Both the position numbers and the translations under genes were made by a program. The notes below the pieces were generated by a model. That model did not search any database, was not told where the DNA came from, and saw only the letters and a program-made list of their open reading frames with translations. A DNA stretch of 64,000 nucleotides from Nonomuraea candida. Its GTDB lineage: Bacteria; Actinomycetota; Actinomycetes; Streptosporangiales; Streptosporangiaceae. The stretch spans positions 3,005 through 67,004 of the forward strand of contig NZ_KL647034.1 in assembly GCF_000725485.1 (NCBI RefSeq), written 5' to 3'. Positions 25,783 through 33,978 of this stretch are shown piece after piece (position 1 is the stretch's first letter; the number at the start of each line of letters is the position of its first letter).

Positions 25783-27195
25783 TTATGTCGCGCTTTCCCC
25801 CTTCCGGGTGGAATGCGTCACACTTTGCCGCTCGGGCGTGTCGCGACCCTGGTCAGGGTGGTTTTTGCGCCAGAGTTCGAGGCCCTCGGTCGTCAGGAAG
25901 GCGTCGAAGACCGACTCCATCGCGCCCAGCAGCGCGCCGCGCCAGCCGAGCGCCGTGCCCTCGATGCGCGGCGGGGCGTCGCGGCGGATCGCCATGAGCC
26001 CCGGCTCGCAGGCCGCACGGAGGGCCGCTCCGGCGCGCTCCAGCAGATCCGCACCGTGCCCCGACAGGGTGACCACCTCGGGGTCGTGCGCGTTCACCAG
26101 GGCGGCTATGCCGCGCCCCAGGGCCCTGGCGGTGACGGTGACCGCCTCCTCGCTCGTGGCGAGCACGTGCTCGGCCTGCTCGCGACCCCTGCCGCTGCCG
26201 TGGGCCAGGCCGGCGTGGCGCAGCAGGGCGTTCGCGCCGACGTCCATGCCCCAGCAGCCGACGGCGCCGCACGGGCAGCGGCGCCGGTTGCCGGTCAGGG
26301 GCATGTGGCCGAACTCGGCGCCGGCGCCGCCCGCGCCGGCGACCGGGCGGCCGTCCACGACCAGCACGCCGCCCAGGTCGAAGTCCACGTGCAGGTGCAG
26401 ACCGACCCGCACGTCACGCAGCTTCCCGCGCCGCGCCTCGGCCAGGGCCGCCAGCACGGTGTCGTTCCCGACGACCGGCGCGCCGAGCAGCCCGCCGGGC
26501 CGGCCGCCCGCGTCTCCCGGCCCGGTGTCCGCGTCTCCCGGCCTGATGTCCGGATCTCCCGGCCCGGTGTCCGCGTCTCCCGGCCTGATGTCCGGATCTC
26601 CCGGCGCGGTGTCCGCGTCTCGCCGCCCTTCCGGGTACGCGGCGGGACGCCCTTCCGGGCTCGTGCCCGAGCCGAGGCCGAGGAGGGCGGGGACGTCGAC
26701 CGAGCGCCAGCCCAGGTGGGAGATGTCCACGAGGCCGCCGTGCCGCACCGGGCCGGCCAGGGCGACCCCGACGCCGATCACCCGGTGCCCGAACCGCGCG
26801 GCGTGACCGGCGATGGCCGCGCCGAGCGGCCCCAGGGTGCCTTCGGGGGTGCCGTCGTGGGGGCGTACGGCGAGGATCGTGACCCGCCCGCCCAGCTCGC
26901 AGGCCGCCAGCTCCCAGACGTCCTCCCGCACGTCCACGGCCAGGGCGATCGGCCCGCGCGGATGCGGCCCCGGCACCTGGGTCGGCCTGCCCCTGGCATG
27001 CCCGGGGGCGGGCCCCTCGTGCAGCAGCTCGTCCTCGGCCAGCCCCGCGACGAGCACGGAGGCCGTGCCCCTGGCCAGCCCGAGGTCCCGGGTGAGCCGG
27101 GACCTGGTGCGGGCGGCCCCGGTGTCGTGTACGGCGCGCAGCAGCCTCACCCGGTTGTGCGCCCGCAGTTCCCCGCTCGTAGTGGCTCCATTCAC
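25783..27195 (-). CDS. ROK-family regulator with repeat insertion
   Basis: 470 residues, about 70 longer than usual. N-terminal helix-turn-helix (about 10-65), ROK domain with IALAVDVREDVWELAACEL, VGVGVALAGPV and the intact zinc motif RCPCGAVGC after GAEFGHMP (about 285-310). In the middle (about residues 190-228) PGDPDIRPGDADTG repeats are inserted, coded by 21-bp units at 26515-26620. GTG at 27195 has TAAACT six bases upstream, suggesting a leaderless transcript; GTG at 27201 is an alternative. Divergent from an MFS exporter it probably controls. Confidence 0.85.
   Translation of the reverse strand: MNGATTSGELRAHNRVRLLRAVHDTGAARTRSRLTRDLGLARGTASVLVAGLAEDELLHEGPAPGHARGRPTQVPGPHPRGPIALAVDVREDVWELAACELGGRVTILAVRPHDGTPEGTLGPLGAAIAGHAARFGHRVIGVGVALAGPVRHGGLVDISHLGWRSVDVPALLGLGSGTSPEGRPAAYPEGRRDADTAPGDPDIRPGDADTGPGDPDIRPGDADTGPGDAGGRPGGLLGAPVVGNDTVLAALAEARRGKLRDVRVGLHLHVDFDLGGVLVVDGRPVAGAGGAGAEFGHMPLTGNRRRCPCGAVGCWGMDVGANALLRHAGLAHGSGRGREQAEHVLATSEEAVTVTARALGRGIAALVNAHDPEVVTLSGHGADLLERAGAALRAACEPGLMAIRRDAPPRIEGTALGWRGALLGAMESVFDAFLTTEGLELWRKNHPDQGRDTPERQSVTHSTRKGESAT
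26515..26620. repeat. 21-bp coding repeat in ROK gene
   Basis: Five 21-bp units alternate between CCCGGCCCGGTGTCCGCGTCT-like and CCCGGCCTGATGTCCGGATCT-like forms (first 20 bases shown in principle), i.e. a 42-bp higher-order unit. They encode the PGDADT/PGDPDI repeats without disturbing the frame. Confidence 0.88.
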
Positions 27196-27201
27196 GATCA
27201 C

Positions 27202-27211
27202 AGTTTATGCT
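27202..27211. promoter_or_regulatory. Overlapping divergent -10 elements
   Basis: Plus strand: TATGCT (27206-27211), six bases before the MFS GTG. Minus strand: TAAACT (complement of 27202-27207), six bases before the ROK GTG at 27195. Both fit leaderless transcription, and the two elements overlap by two bases, so only one direction can be engaged at a time. Confidence 0.5.
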
Positions 27212-27217
27212 CTAGCC

Positions 27218-28543
27218 GTGAACAAAAGCCTCATAGATGCCAGACGGGCTCGTGTCGGAGTTTTCGGATTCTTCTTTCTTGCCGGTTTCGTCATGGGCCT
27301 GTGGGCGGCCGGCCTGCCCTCGCTGAACGACCGCCTTGAGCTCGGTCCCGCCAGGCTGGGCACCGTCCTGCTGCTCATCTCGGGCGGCGCTCTGGTGTCC
27401 ATGCTGGCGGCGGGCCCGCTGGTGGACCGGTGGACGAGCCGGCGGGTCTGCTGGTTCGCCGGGCCGTTCTCCGCCGTGGTGCTGCTCGGGCCCGCGCTCG
27501 CGCCCTCGTACTGGGCGCTGGCGGCGCTGGCGGTGCTCTTCGGGATGGGGCTCGGGATCACCGAGGTCGCCATGAACGCCCACTCCGTCGAGGTCGAGCG
27601 CCGCTACCGGCGGCCCATCATCTCGGCCTTCCACGGCGTCTGGAGCCTCGGCGGCGCGGCCGGCGGCGGCCTCACCTCGCTCGTGCTGCAGGCCGGGCTG
27701 GACGCGCAGTCGCTGCTGATCACGGCGGCGGTCGTGGTGCCGTTCCTGTACCTTCCCGCCGCGTGGCTGCTGCTGCCCGCCACCCGCGAGCCCGAGACCG
27801 CCACCGACGCCTCCGGCGCGCCCTCCGGCGGCTCCTCGCTGCGCTGGGGGCTGATCGCGCTGCTGGGGCTGGCCGCGTTCGCCGGGCACCTGAGCGAGGG
27901 CGCGGCCATCGACTGGGCCGCGCTGCACGCCCGCTGGGTGCTGGAGACCGACCCGGCCATGGCGCCGCTGGCCTACACGATCTTCTCCGTGGCCATGACG
28001 ACCGTGCGGCTGCTGGGCGACCCGATCAGGGCGCGGCTCGGCTCCGTACGGACGATCCAGCTCGCCGGCGTGCTGGCCACCGCCGGGTACGTCCTGGTGC
28101 TCTGCTCGCCGCTGGTGGGAGAGACGCTGCGGGTGGCGTGCGCCTGGACCGGGTGGGCGCTGGCCGGGGTCGGGCTGGCCACGGTGGTGCCCGTGCTGTT
28201 CAGCGCCGTCGGCGCGGCCGGCGGGCGGGTCGGGCGGGCGCTGGCCATGGTGACCGCGTTCGGCTACAGCGGGCTGCTGCTCGGGCCCGCCGTGCTCGGG
28301 TTCGTGGCCGAGCACGCGTCGCTGCCGGTGGCCCTCATCATCCCGGCCGTCCTCGCCGCCGTCGTCACCCTCACGGGCTCGCCCGCCATCCGCTCCCTGC
28401 TCCGCCTGTCCTCCTCGGCCGCCGCCTTCGAGAAGACGACCGCCCGCCCCGCCCCGGCCCCGGACGGCGACGGGGGCCCCGCCGCTCCGGACGCCGGCGA
28501 CCGCCCGGGACGCGACCCCCGGCGCGAGCCCGCCCGCGACTGA
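27218..28543 (+). CDS. MFS transporter (sugar/drug type)
   Basis: 441 residues with about twelve membrane segments. FFLAGFVMGLWAAGLPSLNDRL at the start and MLAAGPLVDRWTSRRV in the loop between segments 2 and 3 are typical of the FucP/YbjJ-like major facilitator group; [15 protein letters not shown] is another family marker (shown in parts). Exports or imports a small solute by proton coupling. GTG at 27218 follows a -10-like TATGCT by six bases. The C-terminal 45 residues are a disordered Pro/Asp/Arg-rich tail. Probably regulated by the divergent ROK protein. Confidence 0.88.
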   Translation: MNKSLIDARRARVGVFGFFFLAGFVMGLWAAGLPSLNDRLELGPARLGTVLLLISGGALVSMLAAGPLVDRWTSRRVCWFAGPFSAVVLLGPALAPSYWALAALAVLFGMGLGITEVAMNAHSVEVERRYRRPIISAFHGVWSLGGAAGGGLTSLVLQAGLDAQSLLITAAVVVPFLYLPAAWLLLPATREPETATDASGAPSGGSSLRWGLIALLGLAAFAGHLSEGAAIDWAALHARWVLETDPAMAPLAYTIFSVAMTTVRLLGDPIRARLGSVRTIQLAGVLATAGYVLVLCSPLVGETLRVACAWTGWALAGVGLATVVPVLFSAVGAAGGRVGRALAMVTAFGYSGLLLGPAVLGFVAEHASLPVALIIPAVLAAVVTLTGSPAIRSLLRLSSSAAAFEKTTARPAPAPDGDGGPAAPDAGDRPGRDPRREPARD

Positions 28544-28769
28544 CACGCCACTCCCCGGCACGGCCCGGTGCGGCGAGTGCCCGGGTCGTGCGCGGCGTGC
28601 GGTCGTCGAGAGGCCGGCGGCGGGTCTCCGGGGTCGCTCCGGGGTGCCCCGCCGCGGGCCGCTCCGGGATGCCCGGCCGCGGTGCCGTTCCGGGATGACC
28701 GGAAGCGTGGGGTTCAACGGGTGATGATTTGCCTCATAGCACGCTGACCTGCTGTTATGGGATCGTGAC
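28544..28769. repeat. Spacer with 25-26 bp repeats before the LacI operon
   Basis: This is the longest gene-free stretch (28544-28865). Its left part is GC-rich with three degenerate units (GCTCCGGGRTGCCC...GCCGCGG) at 28636-28660, 28661-28686 and 28687-28703. No gene is seen. From about 28730 the composition becomes AT-richer and carries the promoter and operators listed separately. Confidence 0.6.
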
Positions 28770-28798
28770 TTGACCTGCAAGTTACATCCATGTTTCAT
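28770..28798 (+). promoter_or_regulatory. Candidate promoter of LacI/ARH operon
   Basis: TTGACC at 28770-28775 and a weak TTTCAT at 28793-28798, 17 bp apart. The two operators lie immediately downstream, where a bound repressor would block elongation or open-complex formation. Confidence 0.4.
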
Positions 28799-28811
28799 GT
28801 CCCCCACAACC

Positions 28812-28847
28812 GTAAACGTTTACAGAGATCGTTACGTAAACGTTTAC
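28812..28847. promoter_or_regulatory. Twin LacI-family operators
   Basis: Two perfect palindromes GTAAACGTTTAC at 28812-28823 and 28836-28847, centre-to-centre 24 bp, in the leader of the LacI-family gene. The CG-centred inverted repeat is typical of LacI-family sites. Spacing of slightly more than two helical turns would let two dimers bind on nearly the same face. The second ends 18 bp before the TTG start. Confidence 0.9.
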
Positions 28848-28865
28848 GACGATGGAAGGACAGCC

Positions 28866-29897
28866 TTGGCCGACGGACCCACGATCAACACGATCGCCGA
28901 GCGCGCGGGTGTCTCGATTGCCTCCGTCTCGCGGGTGCTGAACGGCCTGCCGACCAGGCAGGAGACGGTGCGCAAGGTGATGGCCGCCGCCGACGAGCTC
29001 GGCTACGTGCGCAACGCCGTGGCCAGGTCGCTCAAGTCGCGCCGCACCCACCAGGTCGCCTTCGCCATGGCCGACGTCGGCAACCCGGCCTACCTGGCCA
29101 TGCTCCGCGAGATCCAGCCGGTCCTGAAGGCCGCCGGATACCGGCTCGTGCTGCACTCGACCGACGCCGTCGCGGCCGACGAGATCGACGTGCTGCACAG
29201 CCTGGGCGAGCGTTACGTCGACGGGCTGATCATGAGCCCGCTGCGCGTCACCGAGGCCCATCTCGAGATGCTGGCCGCGGCCAGGGCTCCCGTCGTGATC
29301 ATCGGTTCGGTGCCCGAGGGCACCCGCGTGGACAACGTGCGCGCCGACTCGCGCACCGGCGTACGGCTGGCGGTCGACCACCTCCACGCGCTCGGCCGCC
29401 GCCGCATCGCCATGGTCAACGGCCCGCTCGACACCGTGCCCGGCGCCGCCCGGGGGGCCGCGTACCGCGAGGCGCTGACGGAGCTGGGCCTGCCCTACGA
29501 CGAGGACCTCGTGCAGATCGGCGACTTCTACCGGCCCCAGGGCCGGCGCGCGGTGGCCGACCTGCTCGCGAGGGTGCCCGACGTGGACGCCCTGATGTGC
29601 GCCAACGACCTGATCGCGCTGGGCGCGCTCGACGTGCTGCGCGCCGCGGGCAGGCGGGTGCCGGAGGACGTGGCGGTGGTCGGCATGGACGACACCGACC
29701 TGGCCGCCGCCTCCTGGCCGTCGCTGACCAGCGTCTCGCTCGGGTCGGCCGAGCGCGGCAAGGCCGCCGCCGAGCTGCTGCTGGAGCGGCTGAGGGGTGG
29801 CGAGCGCGAGCCCCGGGTGGTCACGGTGCCGCCCCGGCTCGTGGTGCGGGCCTCCACGGCCGGCCCCGAGTACGACAGGAAGGAGGGCGGGGAGTGA
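28866..29897 (+). CDS. LacI-family transcriptional regulator
   Basis: 343 residues. N-terminal LacI helix-turn-helix (about 4-50, TINTIAERAGVSIASVSRVLNG in part) and hinge helix, then a periplasmic-binding-protein-like ligand domain (QVAFAMADVGNPAYLAMLREI, DALMCANDLIALGALDVLRAAG, VAVVGMDDTDLAAASWPSLTS in parts). TTG at 28866 with GGAAGGA upstream is chosen; earlier in-frame starts would include the operators. It should bind the twin palindromes in its own leader and release them on binding the transported ligand. First gene of the coupled operon. Confidence 0.92.
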   Translation: MADGPTINTIAERAGVSIASVSRVLNGLPTRQETVRKVMAAADELGYVRNAVARSLKSRRTHQVAFAMADVGNPAYLAMLREIQPVLKAAGYRLVLHSTDAVAADEIDVLHSLGERYVDGLIMSPLRVTEAHLEMLAAARAPVVIIGSVPEGTRVDNVRADSRTGVRLAVDHLHALGRRRIAMVNGPLDTVPGAARGAAYREALTELGLPYDEDLVQIGDFYRPQGRRAVADLLARVPDVDALMCANDLIALGALDVLRAAGRRVPEDVAVVGMDDTDLAAASWPSLTSVSLGSAERGKAAAELLLERLRGGEREPRVVTVPPRLVVRASTAGPEYDRKEGGE

Positions 29898-30808
29898 CGG
29901 CGACCGTGACGAGACCGGCGCCGCCCCGGAAGCCGCGGCCGGCGCGCCGCGGGATCTCGCGCGAGACGCGGGAGCTGTGGGTGCTGATGCTCCCGGCCAT
30001 GGTGCCGGTGCTGCTGTTCAGCGTGGGCCCGCTGCTGTACGGCATCGGCCTGGCGTTCACCGACGCCCGCAACACCCGTGTCCACGAGACCGAGTTCGTG
30101 GGGCTGGAGAACTTCACCCGGCTGCTGGGCGACGAGGACTTCTGGGCGTCGTTCCAGATCGGCGCGATCTGGTCCGTCTCCGTGACCGTGCTGCAGTTCC
30201 TGGCCGCGCTCGGCCTGGCGCTGCTGCTGAACGAGAAGCTCCGCTTCAGCGGCCTGGCCAGGGTGTTGTCGGTCGTGCCGTGGGCGATGCCGCCGGTGGT
30301 CATCGGGCTGATGTGGAAGCTCGTCTACCACCCCGACGCCGGCGTGCTGAACGGCCTGCTCGGCACCGACATCAACTGGCTGGCCGACTTCTCGCTCGCG
30401 CTGCCCGCGATCATCGTGGTCGGCATCTGGGCGGGCATGCCGCAGACCACGGTCGTGCTGCTGGCGGGCCTGCAGAACGTCCCCAAGGAGCTGTACGAAG
30501 CCGGCGCCATGGACGGCGCGGGCACCTGGCGGCGCTTCTGGAACATCACGCTGCCGCAGCTCCGCCCCGTGATCGTGGCGATCACCTCGCTCGACTTCGT
30601 GTGGAACATCAACCAGTTCGGCCTGGTCTACGTGCTGACGCAGGGCGGCCCCGGCGGCCGCACCCGGCTGCCGATGCTGTTCGCCTACGAGGAGGCGTTC
30701 AGGTACCGCATGGCCGGTTACGCCTCGATGCTCGGCCTCGCCATGGCGATCGTCGTGCTCGCGGTGCTCGGGCTCTACCTGTGGCGGCAGATGAGGGAGG
30801 CCAAGTGA
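29894..30808 (+). CDS. ABC transporter permease 1 of ARH operon
   Basis: 304 residues, six membrane segments, with the coupling motif LYEAGAMDGAGTWRRFWNITLP (part) near residue 205. MalF-type subunit. GTG start shares GTGA with the LacI stop, so translation is coupled. Forms the membrane channel with the next gene for the ligand delivered by the lipoprotein encoded at 31634. Confidence 0.93.
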   Translation: MTATVTRPAPPRKPRPARRGISRETRELWVLMLPAMVPVLLFSVGPLLYGIGLAFTDARNTRVHETEFVGLENFTRLLGDEDFWASFQIGAIWSVSVTVLQFLAALGLALLLNEKLRFSGLARVLSVVPWAMPPVVIGLMWKLVYHPDAGVLNGLLGTDINWLADFSLALPAIIVVGIWAGMPQTTVVLLAGLQNVPKELYEAGAMDGAGTWRRFWNITLPQLRPVIVAITSLDFVWNINQFGLVYVLTQGGPGGRTRLPMLFAYEEAFRYRMAGYASMLGLAMAIVVLAVLGLYLWRQMREAK

Positions 30809-31623
30809 GACGCGTCTGGCAGTACGTCGCGCTGGTCGCGTACGTCGTCTTCCTGGCGTTCCCGCTGCTGTGGCTGCTGTCCACGGCGCTGAAGACGCCG
30901 CAGGAGATGGCGCTGACCGACCCGACGTGGATTCCGCGGGAGCCGACGCTGGCCAACTTCGGCGACGCGTTCGGCGAGCAGGACCTGGTGGGCGCCTCGG
31001 TGCGCAGCCTGGTCGTGGCGTTGTTCGCGAGCGTGATCACCGTGGCGATCTCCCTGCCCGCCGCCTACGCCATGGCGCGCCACCGCAGCCTGATCAACAA
31101 GATCGCCATCGGCTGGGTGCTGGTCAGCCAGGTGTTCCCGTTCATCCTCATCATCATCCCGCTCTTCATGATCCTGCGGGACCTGGACCTGGTGAACACG
31201 CTGCCGGGGCTGGTGGTCGTGCACGTGACGTTCACGCTGCCGTTCGCGCTGTGGATGCTGCAGGGCTACGTCCGCGCGGTGCCGCGCGAACTGGAGGAGG
31301 CCGCCTCGGTGGACGGCGCGGGCCGGCTGCGCTCGATCGTCAGCGTGGTGGCCCCGCTGCTCGCGCCGGGCGTGGTGGCCACGCTGCTGTTCTCGTTCAT
31401 CTCGTCCTGGAACGAGTTCATGTTCGCGCTCGTCATCCTCCAGGACCCCGAGGTCATGACCCTCCCTCTCACGCTGGTGCGGTTCACCGGCCCCGAGGGG
31501 GTGGCCAGGCTCGGCCCGCTGGCCGCGGCGTCGCTCATGGCGACGATCCCGAGCCTGATCTTCTTCGCAATCATTCAGCGGCGACTGAAGTCCGGCCTGA
31601 TGGCCGGCGCCGTCAAGGGCTAG
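30805..31623 (+). CDS. ABC transporter permease 2 of ARH operon
   Basis: 272 residues, six membrane segments, coupling motif LEEAASVDGAGRLRSIVSVVAP (part) near residue 165. MalG-type subunit. GTG overlaps the upstream stop in GTGA. As in the other importer of this window, no ATP-binding subunit follows. Confidence 0.93.
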   Translation: MRRVWQYVALVAYVVFLAFPLLWLLSTALKTPQEMALTDPTWIPREPTLANFGDAFGEQDLVGASVRSLVVALFASVITVAISLPAAYAMARHRSLINKIAIGWVLVSQVFPFILIIIPLFMILRDLDLVNTLPGLVVVHVTFTLPFALWMLQGYVRAVPRELEEAASVDGAGRLRSIVSVVAPLLAPGVVATLLFSFISSWNEFMFALVILQDPEVMTLPLTLVRFTGPEGVARLGPLAAASLMATIPSLIFFAIIQRRLKSGLMAGAVKG

Positions 31624-31633
31624 GAGGCTCCAT

Positions 31634-32977
31634 ATGCGAATCAAGTCCGCGCTGGCGGCGGCGGCGATTCTCACGCTCACCGCCGCGTGCGGCGGGGGAG
31701 GCGGCGAGTCGCCGTCCTCCTCCGGCGGGCCCGTCAAGATCGATTTCCTCAGCCTGGCCTGGCAGAAGGACTCCGTCGCGGCGAACAAGCAGCTCGTGGA
31801 GGAGTGGAACAAGGCCAACCCGAACATCCAGGTCACCTACGTCCAGGGCAGCTGGGACAACGTCAACGACCAGCTCGTCACCCAGTTCGCCGGCGGCACC
31901 GCGCCCGACGTCATCCACAACGACTCGCCCGCGCTGTCCGGCTTCGCCTCCGACGGCTACCTGCTCGACCTCAAGGACAGGCTGCCGGCCGAGCTGAAGA
32001 ACGACATCCCGCAGGCGGCCTGGGACACCACCACCTTCGACGACGGCAAGGGCGGCCAGGGCGTCTACGGCGTGCCGTTCCTCCAGGAGTCGCAGGTCAT
32101 CATCGCCAACAAGAAGCTGCTGGACGAGTCCGGCGTCCGGGTTCCCACCCCCGACGATCCGTGGACGTGGGACGAGTTCTCCGCCGCCGCCAAGAAGATG
32201 ACCACCCAGCGGGTCGTACCCGGGTCCGGCGACGGCGAGGACGCCATGGGCCAGGGGTACGGCGTGGCCTGGCCCATGAAGTCGCCGGTCAACAAGACCC
32301 TCAACCTGGCGCTCAACTTCGGCGGCACCTTCTTCCAGACCTCCGGCGGCAAGACCACCGTCAAGGTCGGCCCCGAGGAGCGCGAGGTGCTCCAGCGCAT
32401 CCACGACCAGCTCCACAAGGACAAGTCGGCCGACCCGGCCGCGCTCGGCCAGGGCACCGCCGACCCGCTGCCCGCCTTCTACCAGGGCAAGTTCGCGCTG
32501 CTGCCGGCCGGCGTCTACCTGCGCCAGCAGGTCGTCGAGCAGGCGCCCGACGGGTTCGAGTGGGTCACGCTGCCCGCGCCCAAGGGCACCAGCGCCCAGC
32601 AGGGGGCCGTCTCGCAGACGCTGTCGATCGCGCAGGAGAGCGAGCACCCCGAGGAGGCGATGAAGTTCATCGCGTTCTTCCTCAACGGCGCCAACCAGGC
32701 CAAGCTCGCCAAGGGCGACTGGCTGCTGCCGACCTCCAAGACGGCCGCCGCCGACCCGGCCATGACGACGAAGGAGAACGGCTGGGACGTGGCCACCGCC
32801 TCCGCCAAGAACCTCGTCGTCGCGCCGTTCCTGAAGGTCAACGGGTTCGACGAGTGGAAGAGCAAGGTCGCCACGCCGGTCCTCCAGGAGTACTTCGCCA
32901 ACAAGATCACCCTCGACGAGGCCGCCAAGAGGCTCGTCGAGGACGGCAACGAGGTGTTGGAGCGGTACCAGCGTTGA
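31634..32977 (+). CDS. Solute-binding lipoprotein of ARH operon
   Basis: 447 residues. Signal peptide with lipobox LTAAC (cysteine near 19) and a glycine/serine spacer, then a family-1 extracellular binding fold (SLAWQKDSVAANKQLVEEWNKANPN in parts, GTAPDVIHNDSPALSGF, FYQGKFALLPAGVYL). AGGAGG lies just upstream of the ATG. It captures the operon's ligand outside the cell. The genes downstream suggest a ribosylated compound rather than a simple hexose oligomer; this is inference. Confidence 0.92.
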   Translation: MRIKSALAAAAILTLTAACGGGGGESPSSSGGPVKIDFLSLAWQKDSVAANKQLVEEWNKANPNIQVTYVQGSWDNVNDQLVTQFAGGTAPDVIHNDSPALSGFASDGYLLDLKDRLPAELKNDIPQAAWDTTTFDDGKGGQGVYGVPFLQESQVIIANKKLLDESGVRVPTPDDPWTWDEFSAAAKKMTTQRVVPGSGDGEDAMGQGYGVAWPMKSPVNKTLNLALNFGGTFFQTSGGKTTVKVGPEEREVLQRIHDQLHKDKSADPAALGQGTADPLPAFYQGKFALLPAGVYLRQQVVEQAPDGFEWVTLPAPKGTSAQQGAVSQTLSIAQESEHPEEAMKFIAFFLNGANQAKLAKGDWLLPTSKTAAADPAMTTKENGWDVATASAKNLVVAPFLKVNGFDEWKSKVATPVLQEYFANKITLDEAAKRLVEDGNEVLERYQR

Positions 32978-33972
32978 CGGCTTCGCGTAACGAACTGCGG
33001 GACAGGGCCCGGGGGAGCCTGCTCGGCCTGGCGGCCGGCGACGCCCTCGGGGCCCCGGCCGAGAACCTCACCCCGGCGGAGATCCGGCGGCGGTGGGGGC
33101 GGCTCACCGAGATCGAGGGCGGCGGCACCGACGACACCGAGTACGCGATCTTCGCGGCCTCGCTCCTCGTCCGCCACGGCCACGGGCTGACCGCGGCCGA
33201 CGTGGCCGCCGCGTACCGGGAGGAGATCATCCCCCGGGTGACCGGGCCGATGCGCGGGGCCGGCTTCTCCGAGCTGGGCACCGTCGAGGCGCTGCGCCGC
33301 GGCCTCCGGCCGCCGCTGACCGGCCTGGTGCACTCCCACGGCTGGTCCGACGGGCTGGCCATGCGCGCCGCGCCCTACGGCGTCTTCTGCCCGGGCGACC
33401 CGGCGGAGGCGGCCCGGCTGATCGAGCAGGACGGCCTGGTCAGCGGCTCCGGCGAGGGCATCCTCGGCGGCCGGGCGGTCGCCGGGGCGGTGGCCGCCGC
33501 GATGGGCGGCGCCGCGCCGCGCGAGGTGGTGGCGGCGGCGCTGTCGGTCGTCCCGGCCGACTCCTGGACGGCCAGGAACATCGTGCGCGCCCGCGACGTC
33601 CTCGGCCGCGTGCCGGGGACCGGCGAGGCCGGTCTCGTCGAGGCCGGTCTCGTCGAGGCGCTGCACGAGGCCGTCGTGGTCGCGCACTACCCCTGGACGG
33701 ACGTCGCCCCCGAGGCCGTGGCGCTGGCGCTGGCCGCGTTCCTGGCCGGCGACGGCGACGTGGAGGCGTCGGTGACGTTCGGGGTGAGCCTGGGAAGGGA
33801 CGCCGACACGATCGGCGCCATCGCCGGGGCCGTGGCCGGGGCGAGCCGGGGAGAAGGCGGCGTCCCGGAGCGCTGGGCCGCCCGCATCACCCCGGTGACC
33901 GGCAAGTGCCTGCCCGTCGTGGCCGGCAGACATGTGCTCGACGTCGCCGATGAACTGGCGGAAGGACTGTAG
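32974..33972 (+). CDS. ADP-ribosylglycohydrolase-fold protein 1
   Basis: 332 residues. The binuclear magnesium site of the ARH family is complete: T52-D53-D54-T55 in GGGTDDTEYA, and D276-x-D278-T279 in GRDADTIGAIAGAVAG. Enzymes of this fold cleave the N- or O-glycosidic bond of ADP-ribosyl or related ribosyl compounds. TTG start overlaps the lipoprotein stop as TTGA. No signal peptide, so it acts on imported substrate. Residues 219-228 contain a small perfect 15-bp duplication (GLVEA twice). First of four paralogues. Confidence 0.9.
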   Translation: MTASRNELRDRARGSLLGLAAGDALGAPAENLTPAEIRRRWGRLTEIEGGGTDDTEYAIFAASLLVRHGHGLTAADVAAAYREEIIPRVTGPMRGAGFSELGTVEALRRGLRPPLTGLVHSHGWSDGLAMRAAPYGVFCPGDPAEAARLIEQDGLVSGSGEGILGGRAVAGAVAAAMGGAAPREVVAAALSVVPADSWTARNIVRARDVLGRVPGTGEAGLVEAGLVEALHEAVVVAHYPWTDVAPEAVALALAAFLAGDGDVEASVTFGVSLGRDADTIGAIAGAVAGASRGEGGVPERWAARITPVTGKCLPVVAGRHVLDVADELAEGL

Positions 33973-33978
33973 ATCGTC

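Noticed and set aside
28544..28703. Rho-independent terminator after the MFS gene
   Set aside because: The region is GC-rich and can pair in many ways, but I found no unique stem with a T-run; the repeats explain its structure better.
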